DNA of 64,000 bases from Spirochaetota bacterium (GTDB taxonomy: Bacteria; Spirochaetota; UBA4802; UBA5550), in assembly GCA_017999915.1 (NCBI GenBank), contig JAGNKX010000004.1, positions 62,001 through 126,000 of the forward strand, given 5' to 3'. Positions within the stretch are counted from its first letter, which is position 1, and the number at the start of each line of letters is the position of its first letter. The notes under the pieces were generated by a model. That model saw nothing but the letters and a program-made list of their open reading frames with translations. It ran no database searches and was not told the DNA's origin. Shown piece after piece: positions 52,545 to 60,987 of the stretch. The position numbers were made by a program, and so were the translations under genes.

Positions 52545-52951
52545 TGTGTCTGATATATATACGATATCTTGTAGTCTTTTTTTCTGCCACGTTCTCTCCA
52601 GGTTACGATGATGTCCGTCTTGTTAGCCGGGAGCGGACCCAGGAGAGGATGCTCGAAGCGCTTGGTGACCCTGCTGTATGAAAAACCCGGATACTCCTTG
52701 ACTTTTTGCCCTTTGATGTCGGTCCCGCGCATGTTTTTAAGGATATAATCGTTCATCTTGCTTTTCGCGATGAGCATGGCGCTAGTGTAGTTCTTCATGC
52801 CGGAAATAACGTATACGCTGGATGTTACGCCGGATATGACGCTGATGAGGATGGTCGAAAGGATGGCCAGGGCGATAAGTATCTCGACCAAAACAAAGCC
52901 AGTCAAGCGCTTGCCGGGACGATGGCGGCTATTCGATTTCGAGGGAGGCAT
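52541..52951 (-). CDS. gspI: Type II secretion minor pseudopilin GspI
   Basis: A 136-residue pseudopilin with motif LTGFVLVEILIALAIL and the SVYVISGMKNYTSAMLIAKS segment found in GspI. It overlaps the end of gspH by 23 bases. It starts the pseudopilus tip assembly in known systems. Confidence 0.92.
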   Translation of the reverse strand: MPPSKSNSRHRPGKRLTGFVLVEILIALAILSTILISVISGVTSSVYVISGMKNYTSAMLIAKSKMNDYILKNMRGTDIKGQKVKEYPGFSYSRVTKRFEHPLLGPLPANKTDIIVTWRERGRKKDYKISYIYQTQ

Positions 52952-53513
52952 ATCCTTCCATCACTTTGGGTTCTTTGAGATGCTTGTCAATGCGAATGGA
53001 CCATTTCTGTTCGCCGTTGACAAGAACATGAATGATGTAATTATTTGAATATCCTTGCGGATAAAAAGTTATAGGAATCCAGCCGCTTGTAAATGTTTCG
53101 CCCGTTGGAGTGAGCACTTCCTCTATGATAAAATTTTGGGAAAACTGTTTGAATTGAAGTGTCTTGCGCTTTGAGTCGTAGAATTCTCCATTGATCGAAT
53201 TTATGACGGCAATTCCGTTTCGTCGATTGAAAATTTCTTTTTGGCCCATCGGATCTTCCGGATCGGGAGCATTCAGGTATACGGCAAGAATGTCCTCCCG
53301 GTTCTTCAGAAAGGCGTCGTCGAAGGTGGACGCGATCATGCCGGTAAAGATGGCGAAATTCTGGCGCTGGGAGCTGAAGACCCTCGTCACGCGGGGCACG
53401 GCGATCATCGCGAGAATGGAAATAACCGCAATGACGACCACCATCTCTATCAGGGTGAAGCCGCGGCTGTTAAGGCGAATTTTTTTTTTAATGAATCCCG
53501 AGACGGTATCCAT
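52929..53513 (-). CDS. gspH: Type II secretion minor pseudopilin GspH
   Basis: A 194-residue pseudopilin with the motif SRGFTLIEMVVVIAVISILA. I start at ATG 53513, ten bases after gspG; the 31 residues before it in a longer reading are low-complexity and overlap gspG. The mature part is beta-rich with a long tail, as in GspH. Confidence 0.88.
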   Translation of the reverse strand: MDTVSGFIKKKIRLNSRGFTLIEMVVVIAVISILAMIAVPRVTRVFSSQRQNFAIFTGMIASTFDDAFLKNREDILAVYLNAPDPEDPMGQKEIFNRRNGIAVINSINGEFYDSKRKTLQFKQFSQNFIIEEVLTPTGETFTSGWIPITFYPQGYSNNYIIHVLVNGEQKWSIRIDKHLKEPKVMEGYASLEIE

Positions 53514-53523
53514 GGGACAGGAC

Positions 53524-53970
53524 CTATTTGTCCTCCCAGCTCTTGATGTCGGCGTTGGCGCCTTCGCCGCCCTCCTTCCCGTCGGGACCGTTGCTCCATA
53601 TCTCATATTCTTCCTGGTCGTTTTCTCCAGGATAGCGGTAATGGTACGGGTTGCCCCAGGGATCGGTGGGGATCTTCTTCAGCAGGCCCTCTTTGACAAG
53701 GGCATCAAGGCCTTCCTCGGTCGAGGGATAGTTACCCTTGGTGCTCTGGTACTCGATGAGGGGAGTCTGGAAATTCTTGATCTGGAGCTTGGCCGCTTCG
53801 ATTTTGGCCCGTTTCAGGTATTTCGTGACATTGGGCACGACTATTACGGCGGACAGGAGAGCTATGATGGTTACCACGATCATGATCTCTATGAGGGTGA
53901 ATCCTTTGTTCGATTTGGCCTGGGCGCGTACCTGATGCATCCTGGATGCTATTCTGTCTTTGATATTCAT
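53524..53970 (-). CDS. gspG: Type II secretion major pseudopilin GspG
   Basis: A 148-residue major pseudopilin. The processing motif is NKGFTLIEIMIVVTIIALLS. The C-terminal calcium-binding loop is kept: TDPWGNPYHYRYPGENDQEE. The start is ATG 53970 with AAGGAG six bases upstream. It would be cut and methylated by a prepilin peptidase, whose gene is not in this window. Confidence 0.95.
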   Translation of the reverse strand: MNIKDRIASRMHQVRAQAKSNKGFTLIEIMIVVTIIALLSAVIVVPNVTKYLKRAKIEAAKLQIKNFQTPLIEYQSTKGNYPSTEEGLDALVKEGLLKKIPTDPWGNPYHYRYPGENDQEEYEIWSNGPDGKEGGEGANADIKSWEDK

Positions 53971-54034
53971 GGCATTCTCCTTTTCGTATATTACATTTGA
54001 TATGGTAATCGCCGACAGGTTACGGCGCATACAT

Positions 54035-55291
54035 TTATTGCAGCAGCATATTCATCTGTGTTATCGGCAATATGACGGACATGACGATCATGGCAATGAC
54101 AAGACCCATGATTATGATGACAATAGGCTCTATGAGGCTCGTAAGGCTCGTTACGGACAGATCGAGCTCGGTTTCGTACACGGTGCCGATGTTAAGGAGC
54201 ATGGTGTCAAGGTTATCGCTGGCTTCGCCGGCCGTTATCATGCCCAATACCAGCTTGGGGAGAAAGTCGGATTTGCTCAGGGCATTGGCCACCGAGGCCC
54301 CCTCCTTGATCTTTATAGCCGCGTCATTGATCTTTTCCTCTATGATGACATTTCCTACGATCTTTTTCACGATTTCGAAGGATTTGATTATATCCACCTT
54401 GTTGTTAAGGAGTATGCCGAGGTTCTGGGTAAAACGGTAGACAATGAGCCTCTTATAAAGATTTTTCGCCAGGGGTATCGTGAGCTTCAGGCCGTCGATT
54501 TTTCTCCTGCCCTCGGGAGTGTGTATGTACCGATAATAGGTGTAACCGAGGACAACAAATAAAAACACGAGACCCAGGAGGACCCAGCCGTTGGAAAGAA
54601 GCGAGCTGATGCCGATGACGACCCTGGTGACAAGGGGGAGGGCCTTTTGCTGCTCCTCGAACATTCCAGCGATTGTCGGGATTACGCTGGTCATGAGGAA
54701 CATCGTAACAGCCATCGCGAACAGGAGCATGAAGGCGGGATAGTACATGACCGACCTTATCTTGCTGGTCAGGACGTTCTGCTTTTCCTCCATGTCGGCC
54801 AGGCGGGCTATGACCTGGTCAAGGGACCCGAGACTCTCCCCGACGCGGACCATGCTGACGTACATATCGGGGAAAATGGCGCGGTGCTGGGAAAGGGCGT
54901 TGGAAAACGATGAACCCTGCTCAAGCTTTTCCTTCAGATCGGCCACCACGTTTTTAAAGTGCTTGTTGTCGATCTGCTCGACAATATCCGTTATGGCGAC
55001 CGGGAGGGGAAGGCCGGCCTTGAGAAGCGTGGCAAGCTGGCGCGAAAAAAGGCCAAGCTGTTTGGTGCTTAAGCGAAGGCTTATGATATCGGAAATGCGC
55101 TGGGCGAATCCTTTCAGGGTAAGCTTTGATGCGGCTGAGGCGTCAAGGGACGTTATCTCATGCTTCTTCAGCTTTACGAGGTAGAGTCCCTGGCCGCGAA
55201 TTTTCTGACGGGCGCTCATTTCGGACGGCGCGTCGATATAGTCCGATACATTCTTTCCCGTGCGGTCTAAAGCCTGGTACTGGAATATCAT
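54035..55291 (-). CDS. gspF: Type II secretion platform protein GspF
   Basis: A 418-residue inner-membrane protein with the two repeated cytoplasmic T2SSF domains and three membrane spans. Motifs are LATLLKAGLPLPVAI and the matching LGILLNNKVDIIKSFEI repeat, with MVRVGESLG and ITAGEASDNL. It couples the ATPase to pseudopilus growth. It lies 25 bases after gspE. Confidence 0.95.
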   Translation of the reverse strand: MIFQYQALDRTGKNVSDYIDAPSEMSARQKIRGQGLYLVKLKKHEITSLDASAASKLTLKGFAQRISDIISLRLSTKQLGLFSRQLATLLKAGLPLPVAITDIVEQIDNKHFKNVVADLKEKLEQGSSFSNALSQHRAIFPDMYVSMVRVGESLGSLDQVIARLADMEEKQNVLTSKIRSVMYYPAFMLLFAMAVTMFLMTSVIPTIAGMFEEQQKALPLVTRVVIGISSLLSNGWVLLGLVFLFVVLGYTYYRYIHTPEGRRKIDGLKLTIPLAKNLYKRLIVYRFTQNLGILLNNKVDIIKSFEIVKKIVGNVIIEEKINDAAIKIKEGASVANALSKSDFLPKLVLGMITAGEASDNLDTMLLNIGTVYETELDLSVTSLTSLIEPIVIIIMGLVIAMIVMSVILPITQMNMLLQ

Positions 55292-55316
55292 CGCAACGAA
55301 CCTGCCTGTAGTGAAC

Positions 55317-57017
55317 TCAGCATACCCTCAGCACTTCCTCTACCGTAGTGATGCCCTCAATCGCCTTGTTGAGTCCGTCCTGCAAGAGCGTTATCATTCC
55401 TTCCTTGACGGCGAATTCTTTAATAAGAGGGGCCTCGCTGTGCTCCATGATCAACTTCCGCACGCCCGGCGTGAGCACCAGGAGCTCGAAGATGCCGAGC
55501 CTGCCGGAATATCCGGTATTGAGGCATTCGGGACAGCCCTTTCCGTGGAAGAGCCTGCCTCCCTTCAGCTGTGAGGCTTTGATGCCGAGCTCGGCGAGCA
55601 TCTTCGGAGCCGGCTTGAAGGCCTCCTTGCAGGAGGGGCATATCTTGCGGGCGAGACGCTGGGCCAGGTACGCGTTGACGGATGAAGTGATCAGAAAGGG
55701 TTCGATACCCATGTCGACAAGGCGGGTAATCCCGCTGGCGGCGTCATTGGTATGGAGGGTGGAAAAAACGCGGTGGCCGGTGAGTGCCGCCTGAACGGCG
55801 ATCTCGGCGGTTTCAAGGTCGCGTATTTCGCCGACCATGACGATATCGGGGTCCTGGCGCAATATTGATCGGAGACCGCTGGCGAAGGTCAGGTTGATGC
55901 CGGGCTTGACCTGCATTTGGCCGATGCCGGGAATCTGGTATTCTATCGGGTCCTCGACGGTGAGGATGTTTACATCCTCATTCTTTAACTTCTGGAGAAC
56001 GCTGTAGAGCGTCGTCGATTTCCCGCTTCCCGTTGGGCCAGTGACGAGAACGACACCGTAGGTCTTCTTTATAAGCTTGTCGAATTCCTCGAGGGTTTTT
56101 TTATCGAACCCTATGGCTTCCAGGTCGAAGCTCATATCGGATTTGTTGAGTATACGGAGAACGATGCGCTCGCCGTAGTAGGTGGGGAATGTCGAGACCC
56201 GGATATCGATGTCTTTTCCCGCTATCTTCAGCTGTATGCGGCCGTCCTGGGGCAGCCGGTTTTCCGCTATATTAAGGTTTGCCATGATCTTGATCCGGGA
56301 TATGACGGCTCCCTGGTATTTTTTTGGGGGCGTATACATGTTATACAGGATGCCGTCGATGCGGAACCGGACCACGAGGTCCTTTTCATAGGGCTCGACG
56401 TGTATGTCGCTGGCCCGGTCGGTGACAGCCTGCTTGATGAAGGTGTTGACCAGGCGGATGATGGGGGCCTCGTTGGCCATGTCCATGATGTCTTCTGTTT
56501 CGGATATGGAGGAGGTGAGGATCTCGAAGTCGGATTCCTCCAGGTCCTCGATGACATCGTTGGTCGACTCATCCTTCAGGACGTTGAAATGGGCAGTGAT
56601 GACGTTCTGGATCTCCTCGTCGGTGCTCAGGACCGCCTCGAAATCGTATTGGGGGAAGATCATTTTCAGATCGTCGAGGGGCTGTATGTTGAGCACATCG
56701 ACGATGCCGACCAGGATCGTGTTGCTTTTCTTCTTAAATGGGACCATCCGGTTCTTGCGCATGAAGTGGGCGGGAATGGCGGCGAAAAGATTGTCGGGAT
56801 CGGAAAAATCAAGGCGCGGCATGAAGGACATGTCATACTGCTCAGCGAGACAGGAGAGGATGTCTTCCTCTGACACGATCCCCTTCTTGAGCAAAAATTG
56901 CCCCAGTCGCAGCGACGATCCCTTCAGCGCGAGAACGGCTTCCTGGAGCTCCTCCTGGGTAATGATCTTCCGGTCGACAAGTATCTTGCCGAGGTACTTG
57001 GTCTTAATCTTCGCCAT
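55317..57017 (-). CDS. gspE: Type II secretion ATPase GspE
   Basis: A 566-residue hexameric ATPase. It has the N-terminal MshEN-type domain (LGKILVDRKIITQEELQEA), the Walker A GPTGSGKSTTLYS, the Asp box EDPIEYQIPGIGQMQV, Walker B VMVGEIRDLETAEIA and the His box FSTLHTNDA. The tetracysteine metal site CPSC and CPEC is present. Its ATG follows the gspD stop without a gap. Confidence 0.96.
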   Translation of the reverse strand: MAKIKTKYLGKILVDRKIITQEELQEAVLALKGSSLRLGQFLLKKGIVSEEDILSCLAEQYDMSFMPRLDFSDPDNLFAAIPAHFMRKNRMVPFKKKSNTILVGIVDVLNIQPLDDLKMIFPQYDFEAVLSTDEEIQNVITAHFNVLKDESTNDVIEDLEESDFEILTSSISETEDIMDMANEAPIIRLVNTFIKQAVTDRASDIHVEPYEKDLVVRFRIDGILYNMYTPPKKYQGAVISRIKIMANLNIAENRLPQDGRIQLKIAGKDIDIRVSTFPTYYGERIVLRILNKSDMSFDLEAIGFDKKTLEEFDKLIKKTYGVVLVTGPTGSGKSTTLYSVLQKLKNEDVNILTVEDPIEYQIPGIGQMQVKPGINLTFASGLRSILRQDPDIVMVGEIRDLETAEIAVQAALTGHRVFSTLHTNDAASGITRLVDMGIEPFLITSSVNAYLAQRLARKICPSCKEAFKPAPKMLAELGIKASQLKGGRLFHGKGCPECLNTGYSGRLGIFELLVLTPGVRKLIMEHSEAPLIKEFAVKEGMITLLQDGLNKAIEGITTVEEVLRVC

Positions 57018-58838
57018 CTATTTATTGCTCTTTTTCAATCTGCGCATGGTTTCAATTTTCTGTTTCGTTATGCTTTCGAGACGGTCCTTCTTGGTCACGA
57101 TATGAGGCGTTATGAACACCAGCAGATTCGATTTCTTGTAGCTGACGGTTTTATGCTTAAAGAGCCAGCCGAGGAGGGGAATGTCCCCCAGCAGCGGCAG
57201 CTTTGATTCGGTAGTGTCTTTCTTGTTCTGGATCAGGCCACCCACCACGATGGTTTTGCCGTCGTAAACCGTCACTTTGGTTTTGATGTCTCTTTTCCCC
57301 AGTTTCGGCGGCACCAGGGACCCGCTCGAAAGCTGCTGCGTCTCGCCGATGATGGAATTGACCTCCTGGTAGAGGTCAAGGGTGATCCGCTTCTGCTGGG
57401 TTATGTGCGGTGTGATCTTCAGCTTGATGCCGACGGTTTTGTATTCATAGGTCTGGAACGTCGTGTTCTGGTCGGTGATGCGATTGTTCGTCGGCACGCC
57501 TATCTCCTCACCAACATTGAGCTCGGCTTCGCTGTTGTCGATGGTCAAGACCTGCGGCGTGGAGAGGATGTTGAAATTATTATCGGTCGCTGAGGCGTTA
57601 AGGAGCGCGAAGGCGAGTACGCCGATATCGGGCACGTACCCGAGCTGGAATCCCGTGTTAACCGGTACCGCGAGCTTTTTGTCGGTTACGCCGTCGGGGA
57701 GCTTGTAGCTCGGGATCGTCGAGCTCATGATGGATGATCCGCCGAATATGTGGGTACCGGCCTGGTATCCCATCATCCAGTCGATGCCGAAGCCCCACCC
57801 GTTCTCGACGTTTACCTCGACGATCATGGCCTCGATCAGCACCTGCTCGCGTACGATGTCGAGCTGCTTGATAATGCTCAATATTTCCGAGTATTCATCG
57901 GGCTTTGCAGTTATTATGAGAGAGTTGGTCTCTTTATTCGCTATTATAGAAAGCTTTTCCTTGCTGGACGAGGACGACGATCCATGTTCCCTGGTGACGC
58001 GTTTTGTCTTGTCCGAAGGCTCGACCCTCTGCGGCTGCTGGGGCGCGACCGGCGTCGAAATGGGCGACGTATTGATTTTCGCCGTATCCGAAAAAGGAAT
58101 GCGGGACAGGACATTGGCGAGGTCCTCGGCGTTGGCGTTTTCCAGGTGGTAGACATGGATGTTTCCGCTGGTCTGTTCTTTGCCGGCCGGCGCTATCCTG
58201 GAGTCAATGGCCTGGGCGATCTTGACAAGGCTGTTGACATCCGACGTTATACCGGTTATGATAAGCAGGTTCAGGGACTGATAAACGATGATATCGGCGC
58301 TCTTCGGCTTGAGAGACCGCAGGGTATTGGAGATTTCCGTGGCATCGGCGTTCTTAAGATCAAGGAGGTAGGTTATTGATCGCTCATCGAGGATAATTTT
58401 GCCGTCCACGATTACCGAGGAGTTCTTTTTTACCGCATCCTCGATGGGAAGTATCTTGATCAGGTTCGGCGTCTCAACGACGGCGAGTCCTTTCACTTCG
58501 AGGATTGCCTTCATGACGTTATAGGCTTCATCAAGGGGGACCTTGCGGGCCGAGCTTATCGAAATCTTGCCTTTTACACGGTCATCGATTATGACGTTCT
58601 TGCCGATCAGCTGTCCCATGACGTTGATGAACTCGTTGATTTCAACATCCTTGAAATTGAGGGCGAATTTCTTTTCAACGGGAGCTCTCTTTCCCCTGGC
58701 GGCTCCTTTCTTGGGAGCGGCGCTCAGATACGCCGAAGAAGGGCTGCTATCATGATATGATACGATAATGAATGGCAAGAAGGATATCAGGAGAAACATG
58801 GCAGCGGTCTTTTTAGGGAGTGATAGATTCATTATCAT
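57018..58838 (-). CDS. gspD: Type II secretion outer-membrane secretin GspD
   Basis: A 606-residue secretin. It has a signal peptide (residues 1-30), an N0 domain beginning FALNFKDVEINEFINVMGQ, N1-N3 domains, and the secretin pore with VGEEIGVPTNNR and KTIVVGGLIQNKK. A Ser/Thr-rich linker (SSSSSKEKLS) is inside N3. There is no sign of a lipobox, and no pilotin gene is seen. It leads folded proteins through the outer membrane. It lies 19 bases after gspC. Confidence 0.95.
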   Translation of the reverse strand: MIMNLSLPKKTAAMFLLISFLPFIIVSYHDSSPSSAYLSAAPKKGAARGKRAPVEKKFALNFKDVEINEFINVMGQLIGKNVIIDDRVKGKISISSARKVPLDEAYNVMKAILEVKGLAVVETPNLIKILPIEDAVKKNSSVIVDGKIILDERSITYLLDLKNADATEISNTLRSLKPKSADIIVYQSLNLLIITGITSDVNSLVKIAQAIDSRIAPAGKEQTSGNIHVYHLENANAEDLANVLSRIPFSDTAKINTSPISTPVAPQQPQRVEPSDKTKRVTREHGSSSSSSKEKLSIIANKETNSLIITAKPDEYSEILSIIKQLDIVREQVLIEAMIVEVNVENGWGFGIDWMMGYQAGTHIFGGSSIMSSTIPSYKLPDGVTDKKLAVPVNTGFQLGYVPDIGVLAFALLNASATDNNFNILSTPQVLTIDNSEAELNVGEEIGVPTNNRITDQNTTFQTYEYKTVGIKLKITPHITQQKRITLDLYQEVNSIIGETQQLSSGSLVPPKLGKRDIKTKVTVYDGKTIVVGGLIQNKKDTTESKLPLLGDIPLLGWLFKHKTVSYKKSNLLVFITPHIVTKKDRLESITKQKIETMRRLKKSNK

Positions 58839-58857
58839 ATCCTTTCCTGTTGGGTGA

Positions 58858-59718
58858 TTAATCAGTAATGTTGAAATCGAATCTGAGATCTTTTCCGTTA
58901 CGTTCCAGGTCTATGGTTATTTTCGGATCATTTTTCATCATTTCCCACATAGACATCAGTTTTTGGGTGCTGTCAAGCATTTGCCCGTTGATCCTCTTGA
59001 TGATATCGCCGCTTCGCGCGCCCAGACGGAACATGATATTCTGGGGCTGGACGGTGACAAGTCGATAACCGACTATCTGGCCGTTCACGCGGTGAGGACC
59101 CGCCTGCAGGCCCTGGAGCGCGTTATCCATATTGTTGAACACCTTCTGCTTGAGCTCGGCCCTGCTGAGATTCTGGTTGACCTGGGAGCTTCTCCCGTCG
59201 GGCGATGCGCCGCCGGGTCTCTGGGAATCGACTACTTTTTTCGCATACAGCTCCAGGGCCACCTTTTGCCCGCCGGCTTCAAGATATACCTTGGAGTCTC
59301 CTATGCTTACCAGCTTGTTGCCGTACACGTCGCTGCCAACATCGTTGTTAACCTTGTACAGGGCGAATACGCCGGGCCCTTTTTCACCGGTTTTTAGTAT
59401 CATGGCCCGCGCGATGCTGGTGGGGCCAGATATAGTCCCCAGGAGGGTCAACTCGCTTATGGACCCGGCGGGGTTCTGGCCTTCACCGGCCAGATCGCCG
59501 GCGCTGGCTACTTTGAAGAAGCCGCATTCGGATATAATTTTATAATCGTCAAAGTTCTTTCTCGCATGGGCAGCATATGTTCTCCGGGTGCTTGTTATGA
59601 TCTTGGAATAACCGGGAGACAGGTTATATTTTATTATCTGGTTGATTGTCGAAGCAAGCATGAATGAGAAAATCATTATTGAAATGATATTGAGTGAATG
59701 ATATTTGAGATTCTGCAT
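58858..59718 (-). CDS. gspC: Type II secretion protein GspC
   Basis: A 286-residue protein linking platform and secretin. It has an N-terminal membrane span (residues 8-27), an HR-like domain (LTLLGTISGPTSIARAMILK) and a C-terminal PDZ domain (MFRLGARSGDIIKRINGQML). The first gene of the operon. No clear ribosome site precedes the ATG. The AT-rich upstream stretch likely holds the promoter. Confidence 0.92.
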   Translation of the reverse strand: MQNLKYHSLNIISIMIFSFMLASTINQIIKYNLSPGYSKIITSTRRTYAAHARKNFDDYKIISECGFFKVASAGDLAGEGQNPAGSISELTLLGTISGPTSIARAMILKTGEKGPGVFALYKVNNDVGSDVYGNKLVSIGDSKVYLEAGGQKVALELYAKKVVDSQRPGGASPDGRSSQVNQNLSRAELKQKVFNNMDNALQGLQAGPHRVNGQIVGYRLVTVQPQNIMFRLGARSGDIIKRINGQMLDSTQKLMSMWEMMKNDPKITIDLERNGKDLRFDFNITD

Positions 59719-59771
59719 GAATACGAAAACCCGGGATTTTTGCCATTCGCCCTTAAGGACGTGGTATAATA

Positions 59772-59798
59772 AAAAAATAATAGTTTATATTATTTTTT
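59772..59798. repeat. AT-only inverted repeat upstream of gspC
   Basis: AAAAAATAATA and TATTATTTTTT pair perfectly around GTTTA in a very AT-rich stretch between dedA and gspC. It could be a weak terminator for dedA or an AT-rich promoter element for the secretion operon. Confidence 0.4.
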
Positions 59799-59838
59799 AT
59801 ATAAAATCAACAATTATTATCATATTAAGTCAAGTAAT

Positions 59839-60522
59839 TTACTTAATTATCGCATTTTTTGATTTTATTTCATTATGATTAGCATCATATGAGGACGATG
59901 CTTTTTGTTTCTTTATTTTTTTCCTCGCGATGAATATTATGATCAACGTGACGATTACCGCTACAAGGACTATTTTATATCTGTTTATGTATGGAAAAAT
60001 CTTCTCATAGTTGTTACCGAATGTATAGCCGAGAGTGAAAAGGATCAAAGAAGTTGATGTTACGGCGCACAGGTCGATAATCATGAATTTGACCGGATTC
60101 ATTTTTATAAAACCACAGGTCATGAAAAGGATGTTCCTGAAGCCAAGGGGGATGAACCGGCCGAAGAAGAGCGTCTTTCCGCCATAGGATTCGAAATAAC
60201 CACTGAGGATTTTCATCCGTGATTCCACATTTTGAGGATTGACCAGTTTGAGACGGATCATGAGCCTGCTATACAGAATTTTTTTTATCCCAAATCTGCC
60301 GATGCAGTAGGCCAAAATGTCGCTCAGATATGCTCCCATATAACAGCCGGCAAAAATATAGAGTGTATTCTGGGGCTCGATGGTCGCCGCGATCGAAGCG
60401 GATATGATGAATACGATATCCTCCGAAACGGGGAGGTTCAGCCCTGAAAGCATCAGGAGTCCAAAGGAAATGAACTGCACATAAGGAGACATCCCCATAA
60501 GGATTTCTTTGACATCGAACAT
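59839..60522 (-). CDS. DedA/SNARE-associated family membrane protein
   Basis: A 227-residue membrane protein with about five hydrophobic segments. Family motifs are present: LPVSEDIVFIISAS, GAYLSDILAYCIGR and the loop FFGRFIPLGFRNILFMTCGF with its conserved arginines. DedA proteins act as lipid carrier or scramblase-type proteins that depend on proton force. A basic tail ends the protein. It lies 17 bases after the small hypothetical gene. Confidence 0.88.
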   Translation of the reverse strand: MFDVKEILMGMSPYVQFISFGLLMLSGLNLPVSEDIVFIISASIAATIEPQNTLYIFAGCYMGAYLSDILAYCIGRFGIKKILYSRLMIRLKLVNPQNVESRMKILSGYFESYGGKTLFFGRFIPLGFRNILFMTCGFIKMNPVKFMIIDLCAVTSTSLILFTLGYTFGNNYEKIFPYINRYKIVLVAVIVTLIIIFIARKKIKKQKASSSYDANHNEIKSKNAIIK

Positions 60523-60539
60523 TATGTTGTACCTTGACG

Positions 60540-60866
60540 CTAACGGACTATAAACGGTTTTGCTTTAATAGCGGGCGTCCCTTTCTTGATCCAGATACGG
60601 ACCTTCATGGCACTTTCGCCGTCTTCATTTGTCACAGTGCCAATTTCCTCCATGTGGCCAATGGAGTCAACAGTGAATTCATAAAATTCCTTGTTTTTAG
60701 AAAAGGGATCGGTGAGCAAAATCATGAGTGAATTGTCATGGGGGTGCTTCTTGGGCGTGCCCTCGAAAATACGATGCATTTTTGAAATATCGTCTTCCCG
60801 GTATTTCTCGATATCAAATTGCCTATGGGATTTCTCAATAAGTCTTTTGATGTAACGGTCAGTCAT
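60540..60866 (-). CDS. Small hypothetical protein
   Basis: A 108-residue soluble protein I do not recognise. It starts at ATG 60866 with AGGAG six bases upstream. The N-terminal third is helical, and the rest is beta-rich (HDNSLMILLTDPFSKNKEFYE). There is no signal peptide. It is probably co-transcribed with the DedA gene. Confidence 0.72.
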   Translation of the reverse strand: MTDRYIKRLIEKSHRQFDIEKYREDDISKMHRIFEGTPKKHPHDNSLMILLTDPFSKNKEFYEFTVDSIGHMEEIGTVTNEDGESAMKVRIWIKKGTPAIKAKPFIVR

Positions 60867-60987
60867 AGTGCGCTCCTGGACTGCGGTTCTTATCAATTAT
60901 AACTCGTCAGAGAAACATCAAAATTCCTAAAAATCTCAATTTAACTTGACTCTGCCGCATGTTTGTCGCACAGTAAACAAAAATTTT

